DNA from: Tetracladium setigerum
Lineage: Eukaryota > Ascomycota > Leotiomycetes > Helotiales
Length of the DNA: 64,000 nucleotides
Assembly: GCA_031472005.1 (NCBI GenBank)
Contig: PZJY01000003.1
Coordinates: forward strand, 2,604,001 to 2,668,000
Direction of reading: 5' to 3'
How positions within the stretch are numbered: the first letter of the stretch is position 1; each line of letters opens with the position of its first letter. Below, in pieces: positions 46,729-57,440 of the stretch. A model generated the notes under the pieces. That model ran no database searches, had not been told where the DNA came from, and was given only the letters and a program-made list of their open reading frames with translations. Both the position numbers and the translations under genes were made by a program.

Positions 46729-47184
46729 ATGGCAATGTATACTGGTGGCCGCCAGGCTGGCGAGGATGATGAGTCTCTGACGGAGATGATGACGGAGAGC
46801 ACTACAACAGAGCTGTATTATCCGAATAAATCTGCCTACCAGAGACATGTAAGCTTTATCAAGAGTATTTCCGAGCAATAGACTGACCAGCTCAAGCAAT
46901 TTTGGATGCTGCGATACGAAGTACAGCAGGCCCAGTCTCCATTTGACGAGAAAGCGCAGAAGATAATATCCTTCCGCCTAACAGCACTACATCGACTAGC
47001 CATGTTTAATCCTGCCGCTATTCGCGATACTAAAATCCGCAAGGTACTTAAACAACTGTTGGAGCCGGGCCGTACACTAAAGCACGACAAGCGCAGGCTT
47101 CGAAAGCGCACCCAACATTTGCTCCGGAGGTTGAACGGGACTGTACTTGCTCATCAACGGCGTGGGAAACGGAGTGCTACATAG
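46729..47184 (+). CDS. Small basic hypothetical protein
   Basis: Two exons (46729-46848 and 46891-47184) with a 42-bp phase-0 intron (donor GTAAGC, acceptor GACCAG, CTGAC branch point), 137 residues. The acidic N-terminus (GEDDESLTEMM) is followed by a helical region and a strongly basic C-terminus (HDKRRLRKRTQHLLRR). This suggests a nuclear or nucleic-acid-binding protein. Not recognised. Confidence 0.5.
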
Positions 47185-47453
47185 TCGGTTCTTCATCCAT
47201 GCCGTCTTCTCTTCGCTTCTAACTCTTGGTGACAGACTTGAGGCCTTTGGACATCGAAATGAAATGAAATGGCAATTGCTGGCGGATCATAGGTATGCTA
47301 GGTGTATTAGTAGATGCATGATGTAGACCAATGAATCCTTTGATTATAGTTGAACTGCTGATCATCCAAGGTGCCGTACTCTGAAAATCCACCCAGTGCC
47401 TAGGACAACATCAGAAAACGAGACCAGGAAGGGCATGTATACATACTTACTAG

Positions 47454-48436
47454 CTAGAGGAGAACTACGCGGCCTTCTACAATAATAATAGATGACGGTT
47501 CGCCATCCAGAGCCCTCACTGAACGATCCCTTCCAGCCTCTTGGGCCAACTCACGAGCTGTCCGCCCTGCCTTGTCCTTTGCAGACAACGAACTACCTCT
47601 GTCAACCAAAAGCTTGGTCGCTGCGCCATAACCTAACTCCGCACAGCAATGTAACGGTGTACGTCCAAGATTATCTTTTGCTGCAGTTTCCGCACCATTG
47701 TCAATCAGCAAGTTGATGAATTCCTTGGAGCCATCTTTTGCAGCTAGATGAAGGGCTGTGACACCCTCCAAATCTGCGGCAGATCCTGCCACGCCCCTTG
47801 CCAACAGAAGAGCCGCCGTTTCCTCAGACCCGCTCTTCACAGCCAAATGCAACAGTGTCTGGCCCTTTGAGTCCGAGTAAGATATGTCTCCTCCGGCGAA
47901 GAGAAGCTCCTCAACTGCGTCTTTATGCCCCTCCTTTGAGGCCCAGTACATTGCCGTCTGGTGGTACATATCCTCCTGTGTTATCGAGGCCCCATGTTCC
48001 ATGAGCAGGCGTATCACCTCTCTGTGACCGTGCTGAGCCGCTCGTATTAATGGCGTTCCGTCGAAGAGTGATATGTGCCACTTTCAAGTAAGTGCCTCGC
48101 CTTTTCAACATCCCCGTGTGTGCACGCCGTTGAAAGGAGTTCGACCGTATCGAAGGAGAACTGAGGCGTTCTGCAAGTTGGACAACCCCCCGTTTCAAAA
48201 ACAGATTTGGCCATGCAGGATTCGTGCCCCCAATATGGACATTCGCACCGAAGCATTACCATCTCTACCCCAATATCTCCATTCTGTAGACAAATGGGAC
48301 ACGGCTCCACGATTGTCGAGTTATCAACGATCTTCCGGTGGGCCAAGCTGTCAGGAAGTTTGGTGATACTGTCGCGATATGTGCTCCGCAAGGCACTAGC
48401 ATCGAAAATGCCTTCTATCACCATACCGTCTGTCAT
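47454..48436 (-). CDS. RING-finger and ankyrin-repeat protein
   Basis: The N-terminal RING-like finger is at residues about 46-89: CPIC, then CxC, H-x2-C and CPTCR, with ALRSTYRDSI before it. The following ankyrin segment has about five repeats with the usual TPLHxAA and LLxxGA pattern (DGTPLIRAAQHGH, GQTLLHLAVKSG, GVTALHLAAKDG, GRTPLHCCAELG). Likely an E3-ubiquitin-ligase-like adaptor. The two parts lie in different frames. Total length 983 is one base short of a multiple of three, and the expected missing base falls at the GG in AGTGGCAC near 48080. The restored length would be 327 residues. The HEGSM-type intron alternatives would delete conserved ankyrin residues, so an indel is preferred. 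Confidence 0.75.
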
Positions 48437-48549
48437 ACTCGAGATTCGGATTTAATGCGACTATAGGTAGCGTTAGCTCGTGAACGATGTACACGGAAAT
48501 AGTGCACCAGGAATGACACATTCAGTGTCGAAGAGGTAGAAACGGAGAG

Positions 48550-48990
48550 ATGACGGAACCTTGGGGCAAACGCCAATGCTGGACCCCGCTAAATCAAGGG
48601 TTGGATGACTCTGCTGCCAAGCTATCGAGACTGGAGCTGTCTCTTTGTTCGCGTCCACGAAGGGGCGCGATTTTGGATGTCTGTCCTTCCAACCAAGGTG
48701 CTTTTCTGCATTTCGCAGAGGACAAGCCAGAGGAGTTTATTTGCTCTGTGGCGGCATTCTGGGGCATGCGTACAGAGGAGAGAAGGCGGAGAATTCTGGA
48801 GTTCGCGCGACCCTTCCTCTCGATCGCAAATCGCAACAAACGAGGTATATGGAAAGAGAAGGATGTTGAATGCAAAGCTGGGTCGCTTGCTAGTATAAGC
48901 GTTGCAGACCTCATTGATCGACAGTATGAAATTTGCACGATGAAGAAGAGGTTGAGAATGCAAAGATATGGAAATCAACGAATACATTAA
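48550..48990 (+). CDS. Hypothetical protein
   Basis: Single-exon ORF of 146 residues (ATG 48550). The C-terminal part is helical and basic (DLIDRQYEICTMKKRLRMQ). The middle has TEERRRRILEFARPFLS. No signal peptide or membrane helix. The ORF is longer than its shadows on the other strand and has a plausible protein composition, but I do not recognise the family. Confidence 0.4.
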   Translation: MTEPWGKRQCWTPLNQGLDDSAAKLSRLELSLCSRPRRGAILDVCPSNQGAFLHFAEDKPEEFICSVAAFWGMRTEERRRRILEFARPFLSIANRNKRGIWKEKDVECKAGSLASISVADLIDRQYEICTMKKRLRMQRYGNQRIH

Positions 48991-49149
48991 GGAGGCTGTG
49001 TGGGAGGAATTTCTGCGTCGCTCTCAAACGAAGGTGACCTATTCTAGTGCGTCTTCGAACCGCATCCAAAAGTATCAGTCCGCTTAAATTGAAGAGAGCC
49101 CAAATAAGCCGCCACCTAATCTGCCGCTCTTAAAGTTACGGGTGTATTT

Positions 49150-49456
49150 TGGTCGGTGTAGGTACTGTTACCGATACTATTCTACGTCTCGCTTTTGATC
49201 CACATAAGTACTATTACCTCGCGTGCTTGTAATCTCGGTTTTGGTCGACGTAGGTACTGTTACCCCGCGTGCTTGTAACTTAGTTTAATTGATATAAGGG
49301 TACTATTACCCCACGTCTGATATTTCTCGGTTTTAATCGATGTAGGTACTGTTACCCCGCGTGCTTGAAACTCGGTTTTAATTGATGTAGGTACTGTTAC
49401 CCCGCCTGCTTGTAACTCGGTTTTGGTCGACGTAGGTACTGTTACCCCGCCTGTAG
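49150..49456. repeat. Minisatellite, ~45-48-bp unit
   Basis: Six to seven degenerate copies of a unit containing GTAGGTACTGTTACCCCGCG, then TGCTTGTAACTCGGTTTT and an ATCGATGTA-like spacer. Units begin near 49157, 49206, 49250, 49303, 49343, 49389 and 49434. Copies differ by substitutions and small indels. Non-coding. Confidence 0.8.
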
Positions 49457-49496
49457 TAGTACCTCTTGAAAACTAGAAAATCCTTTTTTTCCTTTT

Positions 49497-49625
49497 AAGG
49501 GTAGTAGTACCTTCAGAATTGGAAAAGCGAGAAAACGAGATTCGAGGGTGGTGGTAGTACCTCTTCAGAATTGGAAAGGCGAGAAAACGAGATTTGAGGG
49601 TGGTAGTACCTCTTGAAATTAAAAA
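49497..49625. repeat. Second minisatellite, ~54-bp unit
   Basis: Two to three copies of a unit containing GGTAGTACCTCTTCAGAATT, then GAAAAGCGAGAAAACGAGAT and TCGAGGGTG (49497-49625). It directly follows the first minisatellite and lies about 120 bp upstream of the TATA element of the MADS-box gene. Confidence 0.75.
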
Positions 49626-49741
49626 AGAGGAAAAGTCTCCGCGACTTTTGGTTTCCAAATGACGCGATTGGCAGTCGCGGGAAACATCTCTCACTTAAGC
49701 GAGGCGCGGTCGATGGACCAGATTCTTCAAATTTCTCGTGG

Positions 49742-49752
49742 GCTATATATAC
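49742..49752 (+). promoter_or_regulatory. Probable TATA box of the MADS-box gene
   Basis: The word CTATATATAC, about 165 bp before the ATG at 49916, is followed by a pyrimidine-rich leader. It is the best core-promoter candidate in this part of the window. Position relative to a transcript start cannot be tested here. Confidence 0.45.
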
Positions 49753-49915
49753 AGCACGACGCGCACTATTTTTCGTTCATTTTTATTTTATTTTTATCGT
49801 TGTCCCTTCCTTTGATAAATAGTGAGCACTCTAGCTCCAAGCAAGAAACTTGTCTCGCAGTATACCCCAATCAAGGGACCTGGAGAGATCATTTCCACGA
49901 AATAACCTCAGAATA

Positions 49916-50289
49916 ATGGATACTCCACAGATAAAGCGAAACAACGAGAGGATAAAAAAGAAGCGAGAACAGGAGGGGATAAATAGGAGGAAGAAGACAC
50001 TAATAAAGAAAGCATATGAATTAGGAGAGTTCGAAGGTATTGACGTGGCTCTGATCATTTGCAAACATGGCCGCTATACGACGTACAGATCTACGGAGCG
50101 AAAAACATGGCCACCACCCATGGCAGAGATTGTAAGTGATTGCTTATAAGCGACCAACCAGTCCTAATACTGAACTAGCAAACTGCCTATCCTATCCCGA
50201 AGAATATAATACCAGAAGATATGAAAAAGCGGTTGTCTGGACATAGCGAAGGATTCAAATTACCTGAGGAGAAGAAAAGTTCATCATAG
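49916..50289 (+). CDS. Mini MADS-box (SRF-type) protein
   Basis: Two exons (49916-50131 and 50179-50289), intron 50132-50178 with GTAAGT donor and a CTAAT branch-like word, 108 residues. Residues about 23-70 match the MADS-box order of SRF-type factors: NRRKKTLIKKAYELGEFEGI, then DVALIICKHGRYTTY (core RKxTLxKKAYEL, a hydrophobic beta strand, then G-x-x-x-x-Y). The expected very N-terminal part of the box is replaced by a Lys/Arg-rich lead (IKRNNERIKKKREQ). There is no SAM/MEF-type extension and the tail is short. Probably a DNA-binding protein, perhaps acting as a dimer-forming regulator or competitor of full-length MADS factors. Two minisatellites lie upstream. Confidence 0.75.
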
Positions 50290-50589
50290 CTATCGTTTGG
50301 ATTTTCTAAGTTGCCATAGTAGCTCCGCTGAGCGGACAGCCCTTTAAGATAGTAATTAATTCAGTGTTTGTTATACCTAATATCTTGCATCGCCCTTGTA
50401 CGTCCCCAATTTTTCCAGCTACCGGCGACTTGGCCATTGGAGCAGCCATGGAGCTGCGTCGGCGGCTACAAAACCTGTCAGCATCCGTTAGCGAGCATGG
50501 ACAGTGGCCCACCCGGGCGCTTAAAAGACTCAAATAGAATAGTATGAGGTCTAAAATTAGCTTGGACACATTCCCATAAAGTAGAGAGG

Positions 50590-51962
50590 ATGTCCTCAAA
50601 GCGACACAAGTGTGTAAAAGAACTTAGTTCTTCTTCCCAAACACGCGGTATACGAGGAACCTCTTCACCCTGGAGAACCTTTCAATATAGCAAGACGATG
50701 CTACACACAGAAGATACCATGATATAGTCTGAGGATCCTTTAGCTCTGGATGCTCCTTCATCATTAGATGGAGATGCTTCGTACAGCGACATAGTCCACG
50801 GGCTCTTTTTTGACTCACCCGATGAGGAATCCGAATACTTAGGAACCTTGATGCCGGTGATGCCGGTAATAAGTTCATCAAGCCTGGATGAGAAACATGA
50901 CTCCCGCGAAGCTAATTACGGGGATATGCTAAGTAGTGCCATGGAAGCGCTACGCAGTCAAGTCACAAATACAACTTACAAACTACATGCCCAACATGGT
51001 CCAGGTTCGTCCAAAGCTTTCCTTTCTAGCCTCTCTACCTTGTACACGTTGCCGAATGAGGATTTCGCCCGCCTTTGTGCTAGCATTCATCGAGCTTCCA
51101 CCTCCTGTGACTCTAGCACCCCTCCTACCAACGACGCAGGGTCTCCTTCAGAAAACTTGAGCAAGGAAGAGTTGACTACCAACCCAAGCAAAGGAAGTCG
51201 GGAGATGAAACTCAAAAAATTCATCGCGATTAGCAGAGAGGCTCTAGTTCAACTTATTGATCAACATTGGGAACAACTCACTAGTGGTTTCAAGGCGCAA
51301 GAACTCCAAGGTGATCCTTTCAGCAGCGACAAGCGGATGCGGCGGATCTACCATCATCAAGAACTCCGTAGACTCCGACTCGACACAGAACTGCATTGGT
51401 TGCGGCGGGCACTGTCGTTGATCAGGAACCTGCGCAACTTCCAGGAATATTTAACGGAGAATGGCCATGGTCCCTCAGATACCTCAAATTATCGACTCCG
51501 CTATGCCTACTTGGTATATATTTATTCGGGTAGCTTTAACTCATCTGCCTCGAAGAAGTGCGATATCAGGACGGCTTTGAAGGAAGATCTCCGATATGCT
51601 GTTCGTTGGATGGTCTTTATTGACGCTTTGGGCCTCGGCGCGGTGCTCGTGTGCGGCGAAGCTATTGCTAGACTTGTGTGCGTATGCTCTACAATGCCGT
51701 CTCTCTTTACTGATCTTAGTGTAGGTACAAGACGTCCGGGAACACTAATGATGACCTCAAGTGGCTGGCCACGAAAATTCGGCAATTTCCCACAATTGAT
51801 TTTCAAGCCCTCTGTCGCATCTTCAATATAGTGATGGCTGATCTTCTACAGCACTACCAAGTGAAGCATCCTCTGAACAAATTCGAACTCATAGCGAAGA
51901 TTCAGACCGTCGCCGACGGGCATACGACGGGAGGTCTACATCACCATTCAGATTCGTTATGA
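50590..51962 (+). CDS. Hypothetical protein, start region uncertain
   Basis: The frame is open from 50728 to about 51670 and continues after an intron near 51670-51720 to the TGA at 51960-51962. The exon after the intron encodes YKTSGNTNDDLKWLATKIRQ to the end. The same frame extends up to ATG 50590, but a TAG at 50725-50727 interrupts it. Either an intron removes the stop (donor GTAAAA at 50614, acceptor ATATAG at 50727) or a CAG codon mutated to TAG. The alternative start ATG is at 50851. The product is largely helical, with a Ser/Thr-rich N-terminus and a charged centre (MRRIYHHQELRRLRLDTEL). No domain recognised. Confidence 0.5.
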
Positions 51963-53016
51963 ACCGGGCCCATCCCCAGCTTATTATTGCTTGCGCTTGT
52001 AAAATATATATGTCGTGGAGTGAGCGTTCAGAACTGGTGGGTGCAGAAGGTTGGGAGGGACGAGCATCATTTATCGTCGTTGTGTCTGTCTTATCAATGG
52101 AAGATTAGTTTGATGAAACTGCAGATTAACTGGATTAGAAGGCTTATTTGTTATGTAGAACATATATTTCGTTATTACAGCAGTAAGCAGGCTATATCTT
52201 TATATTTTTAAAGCAGGATCCCCCAAAAATAAAAAGCATAACTTACATAAATCCTCTTACTATCTTTCATGTCAGAATAATGGAATGTATCACGTGACTG
52301 TGTTATCCTAGAAGCCAGATTACTCCCAGAACCTCTTGTCCTGGGAGCCGCAATGATCCTAAGAGCCCGTAGGCTCCCAGGAGCCTTACTCCTGGGATCC
52401 ACCCTACTCCTAGAAACCTATCTCCCAGAATCACTGCGGCTCCCAGAAGCACAGGGGCTCCTGGACTCATCACATGAATATCATGTGATGTCAGATGTCA
52501 GAAACGTCGGGAAATGGAGAAAGACAATAAATCAAAAGTGAGGCTCTCTTGCCGTACTGTAATAGGGCCAATGTTATCCCATACGCTGCTACAACCTACG
52601 CAGTGCGTATTACGCTCCGCGATATAACCAGCTCCTGCCTGCTGGCTCCTAGATGCCATTGCTCTGCGCAGAAGGACAAGCATACCTAAATATAGATAAT
52701 AAAATCGAAAGGTCAACACCGTCGTTGATGATACCGCGCCGCTCTTTACAAATACTAGATAGAGTTTTATAGATCACCATATACGAAGGGCATTCATCTG
52801 CCTCACTACCCGCATCGTATAATTCCTTTAGAGGTTCTGGGACTTCATAAGTAAAGGAGAAGATTTCTCGCAACGTTGTGAAGGGTGAGGTTGAAATCGA
52901 ACTTAGATGGTGCGGCCATGTCGAAGTCCTTGGGAGTATGGAGTAATGTTGAATGTTTTAATTAGGCTGAAAATAAAGCCCTTATCTGGCCCAATGGTCT
53001 ATTTTGTGTATTATCG
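51963..53016. other. Repeat-rich intergenic region
   Basis: Contains a block at 52310-52480 rich in inverted CTCCCAG/CTGGGAG words (TCCTGGGAGCCG ... CGTAGGCTCCCAGGAG), flanked by CACGTGAC near 52290 and by CACATGAATATCATGTG near 52474. This looks like a degenerate palindromic element. The same CTGGGAG vocabulary and a CACGTGA appear at 21300-21350. No gene supported. Confidence 0.45.
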
Positions 53017-53080
53017 ATTGTTCAAACGTGCGCTTGGCAGTGGTGGGTGTGGTCAACCCCGCCGAAAGTTGATGGGCATC
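53017..53080 (+). repeat. Inverted-repeat end, left copy
   Basis: A 64-bp sequence beginning TTGTTCAAACGTGCGCTTGG and continuing with GTGGTCAACCCCGCC, then AAAGTTGATGG. It is related in inverted orientation to copies at 57441-57504, 57508-57565 and 58357-58424. It lies about 600 bp upstream of the chimeric gene. Confidence 0.7.
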
Positions 53081-53210
53081 CCCACCTCATGATCCTGCCC
53101 ACAATGCGATGTAAGATGCACCAGTGATGAGCTACTAAGGTGGTATATAACTATCCAAATATTGAGGGGTGACAACTACCCTATTTAATTAATTTTTTGT
53201 ACGTAGCTCA

Positions 53211-53243
53211 CAGCACCAAGGAGCTGCTAGCTCCTTGGTGCTG
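53211..53243. repeat. Perfect 15-bp-stem hairpin
   Basis: CAGCACCAAGGAGCT and its exact reverse complement are separated by GCT. The right arm plus its flank (GGTGCTGTCTCCCGCATGCT) has a diverged relative at 62917-62965. Confidence 0.75.
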
Positions 53244-53685
53244 TCTCCCGCATGCTACTAGCTTATCTCGAAGTCTCGTGTAAGTATTCGCTTTCTTCTC
53301 TATTCCAACAACCGTTTTCGATTTCCTGACATTTTTACCTCGATAAACGTCTGCCACAAACAGTACTCAAATTGCCCCATTTCTTTACCAAATCAAGCCT
53401 CACACGAGAATCAAGGCTTCTACGAGTTCGTATGTTCAGTTTGTGGACACTTAAGTGCACGAACTGGAGGGGTCGAAAATGACCCGAATTATTTCGTTCG
53501 ATTCGGGTCTAAATCGCCCTTCGAGTCACGTGACCAATAAAGTACCGCCACGAAAACCCGAATCGCTTCGCTCTATTCGGTTCTATCATATCTCCCGAAC
53601 ACAACGAACAAGCCATCCTTTCTATCTGCCACGCCGACCGTAGGCAGATAGCGATTCGAACGGAAGTCAAGATAAATTAATTAAG

Positions 53686-56395
53686 ATGCTGCCTCTTAAT
53701 TTAGAATTAGATTTGGAGGTGCTCTCAGATGTGGATAAGGTTGGGAACTACTCTCTTCTCGTCTTTATTCACTTTTAGATCTGCTGATGTCCCACTAGGT
53801 ATTCAACTATCTAGTCCGCCTGCTGCGCAACCGCAATATAACCCAATACATCGAAAACCACCCTGCCGCCTATGACGAGGTCCTAGCAGCCGTCCACCAA
53901 ATTCCAAGGCCGAGGTCCCTGCCGACTCCCGCCTACACGCCTCGAGAAGAGTCTGACCCTGACAGCCAGGCTGATCAGCACGAGAATAACCTCGTCGAGC
54001 CACACAATCAAAATTCTCGAGCAATTAAGCAAGAGCTTAGTCAAGGGGTTGGACTCTCATACCATGCCGATAGCGAGGACGAGGACAACTCTAGCGTCGA
54101 TCAGACGCGCGAGACTTCTCAGCTTTCAGCAAACCTCGACATTTGGCCTCTATCTGATCATAATATAGACACACATGATCAAGATACTCGTCAAGATAAG
54201 CAGCCCTCTACACACACTGTTACCTCTTTAGTCCCGCCCCGCCTGGACACTCCACCACATACATCTTCCAAACGCGAGCATGACTTTGAGGATAGTAACG
54301 CTCCCAAACGGGCACATATTAGGCTCGCAGATGCGACCAGAGGTAGGGCCGGGAGCAGTAGTGCTGGATACGCGACAAGATGGACGTACGAAGATTTTGC
54401 TCAGAGGTACTATATGCTTGTTCCGTCATCGTCACGGACGTTACAAAGCCGGGATATGGCAAACGCAATCCTCACGAAAGTTGGGACTAGCACGAGCGAG
54501 GTTCTGAATAAGTATCAGCTCGGTCTAACAGAGATCTTTGTCGGTGCTGACACGATGGCATTCCTGGAGAATCTCAAAACAGCCCGTCTTAATTATTGCG
54601 CTATTATAATCCAGAAAAATCTGAAAGCCACCTACTATCGCCGCAAGTACTTGGAGGCACGAAGGGCGATCCTCCTCATCCAGTTCGTCACTCGGACACA
54701 TCTTGCTTGGAAGCATACACAAGAGGCTCGCAAGATCAAAGCCGTTACTATAGTCCAACGAGTATGGCGCGGTCAGAGGCAGCGTAGGAGATTCATGGAT
54801 ACCCTGAAGAGCTGGAGACAGTATAGGCGCAAGGTTATTATTGTCCAGAGCCTGTGGCGAGGTAGGTATGCTCGCCGCAGATGCGAGGAGATTCGCCAAG
54901 CGATGGCTTCATTAGATCATGGGAACGATCGGATCGCAGATTTACCTGCACACTGGCGAACACAGGTGGAACGGATCAAGAGTATAGAGGCAGTCGAAGA
55001 TTGTCAGCGTTTTCACTATATTATACGCCACCCGATTACCTCCATTGATGTGAGGCCCGATCACAATGCCTTAGAACGAAGTGGAGGGTCGGATGAGATC
55101 TCAGCCAAGCATCGGCGGCTAAAGCAACTTAAATTCCTAATGGAAGATGGGTGGGAAAAAGAAAAGTCTCTCGAGAACCCAAGAATAGTACTCCAAGTCT
55201 CGAGGAGAGTACACCTGGCGGAGCTAGCGGCCAGCTATGAGGAGGAAATTAAAGCCGAGGAAGCTGCACCCGAAAAGCGAGGACGACCATCTGTCAAACA
55301 GAGATTTGTTGATATTCTCTTCCCTCACACGATCGGGCATAGGAGTAAGAAGAAAGGAAAGAAAGGCAGGAAGGTGAGTGGGCAGAAAGGAAAAAAAGGC
55401 AGGAAGGTGAGTGGGCAGAAAGGAAAGAAAGGCAGGAAGGTGAGTGATCAGCAGGTGAGCGAGGAAGATGTGCGTGAAAGTGCAGAGAAAGCATTCGAGT
55501 ATTGGATACGATTAGGGAAGCCGCTGTGGACGATGTCTCAGCGCTTCGGCCTCGGCATTCTAGTCGTACTTCCTAAGGAGGTGACTGAAACAAGGTAAGT
55601 TCTTGCTCTCCTAGTACAGATAGAACGCGTCACTCTAGTTCACTAATTATTAGTCTTCATGCACTCCGTAAGGGCCAGGATCAAGATGTCGTCGACTACA
55701 TCGATTTATGTCATCCCGGGTTGAGGGAGCAGATCAGTGATCTGTCCTCCCTTCTTCCAGGTATATTTGAAAGTGGGCTCCCATCTAGAAGGCTAGTGAT
55801 CGAGACAATTCCGCATCACGAATTATCAAATCATCCCTTCAAGGAGCTATTTCGGTTTTCTAATGATAGCGAATCGTCAAAACTCGTTAACGTCCACGAT
55901 GCGGTGGTTAGGTCTTCTGATCAGGGGCAAGCTGATGAGCAGCTATCCTATGTCCAAGACACCATAGAGTCATTCCAGAACATGCGCCCAGGCAGTATCT
56001 CCGAAAGCCCTCAGTCGCGCTCTCCCAGTGCCGATATTGATGACAGAGGTCCATCTAGTTCTGTCACGGATTACAGCGAGTGCGCACGTTCATCAGCATG
56101 TCAAGGGAAATCCGATCATTACCAAGAGCTTGAACAGCAACCCCGCAGGTCTATAGAAGAACCCTCTTCTTTCAAGGATAATGATTCGTTTGCAGAACCG
56201 CAGCCAAGCTATGGTTCAGGAGACCTCAATCCCCAAGATTATTATGCCCAAGACGATGAAGAATGGCGTGTGCGGCAACTGTTCGGTGATTGCGAGGGAG
56301 AATTTCCTGACTCCCGAGACGTCGACTTGCAGAGAATAGGTCCAATTGAGGCAGAATTCTCTGATTTCGACTTGTTCCTTAACTGTTCTCTATAG
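53686..56395 (+). CDS. Chimeric protein with myosin-V-like neck (IQ motifs)
   Basis: Three exons (53686-53739, 53799-55594, 55654-56395; two 59-bp introns) give one uninterrupted 863-residue frame. Residues about 205-385 match the end of a class V myosin motor and its neck in order: GYATRWTYEDFAQRYYML, RDMANAILTK, KYQLGLTEIF, AFLENLKTARLN, then IQ-type repeats (AIIIQKNLKATYYRRKYLEA, IVQRVWRGQRQRRRF, VIIVQSLWRGRYARR). The catalytic motor, P-loop, long coiled coil and cargo-binding tail are absent, and the IQ region looks internally shortened. Residues 1-200 are acidic and disordered; after the neck come a KGKKGRKVSGQ triple repeat, the segment FGLGILVVLPKE and an acidic Ser-rich tail, none recognised. 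Likely calmodulin-binding if expressed. Probably a captured gene piece inside a repeat-bounded segment. Confidence 0.7.
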
Positions 56396-57440
56396 AGTGG
56401 TGCGCCTTGCCCCAATTTGTTGTTATTTATGAAATCCTTCCAAAAATGCGAAGCTGGTGGAACCAAAAGGAACCGTTCGATTTCCTAATGGTCCTAAAGC
56501 CCGGATCTATCTACTATCCATTTAAGAAGAAAATACCCAAGACCGAGGTAGAGCGCAAGGCACGCGAGGCCGTTAATGATCGTATCGCAGATACTGTATG
56601 ATAGAAGAGGATAGATTATCTTTAAGGAAGAGGGACGACATGAGGAAGAAGAAGGAAAAGAGAGAGAGAGAGAGAGAGGAGAGAAATTCAGTCTCCGCAT
56701 GGCATAAGTGGCAGAGTATCAGGCTGTGAGAACATATATATTGTTTGATTTAATGAAGGAGAGCAAATCAATACTCGCATTCCATCTTCCCCTTTCCTAC
56801 TCCTCCTCATGGTAAAAGCTGAACATAAGGCGTGTGGTGCTGGGACGGAGGATGTGCCAGCACATGGACAAAGGTTAGCACAGTTGCTCTAGCTCAAGGA
56901 TTGTGCCCACACGATTGAGCTGGCTCAAATTTTGTCCCCGCCCAATTGTGCTAGCACAGTCCATGTGCCAGAATCAGAAAAAGGCTGACAGCTTTGGGCT
57001 GGCCCAGCCGGTGTGCCAGCACAATTGGGCGAGAACTGTTTGTGGGCCAGAAGCTATAATTAGCACCTATTTCTCTGAAGTGCTACGCTCTTCCACAGTT
57101 TATGTTTGAGCTGGCTATTTCTTTTAGAAGAAATCTTTTAAAACCCAATAGCTTCTCTATGTCACTGTCGTCTTGACGAATTCTTTCATGCTGTCTCCTC
57201 TTTCCGCATATTTCTTTCCATACTATATATCCTCTAAATACACACTTCTTCCCAAAGAAAGCTTCTAGCATATCAGTGCTTTTAGCATCCCGAGCTCGTA
57301 TTATTGTACTTCCGATTTACGAATTTTGATCCAGTTTTCGGAGACAGGATTCGACAGACTCAAAGGACAGTTGGCCTCACTAGAATAGAATTGATTCTTT
57401 TTGGGGCCACAATCAAACTCTAATTTCCTGAATGTGGGTT
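56396..57440. other. Region downstream of the chimeric gene
   Basis: A short ORF at 56407-56601 lacks motifs and may be an extra 3' exon or 3' UTR. A (GA)n tract lies at 56660-56680. The words TGTGCCAGCACA / TGTGCTAGCACA and GGGCTGGCCCAGC recur in both orientations at 56840-57035, suggesting another small palindromic repeat. Confidence 0.4.

Noticed and set aside
47492..48366. Plus-strand ORFs opposite the RING-ankyrin gene
   Set aside because: Pro/Ser/Arg-rich shadows of ankyrin codons.
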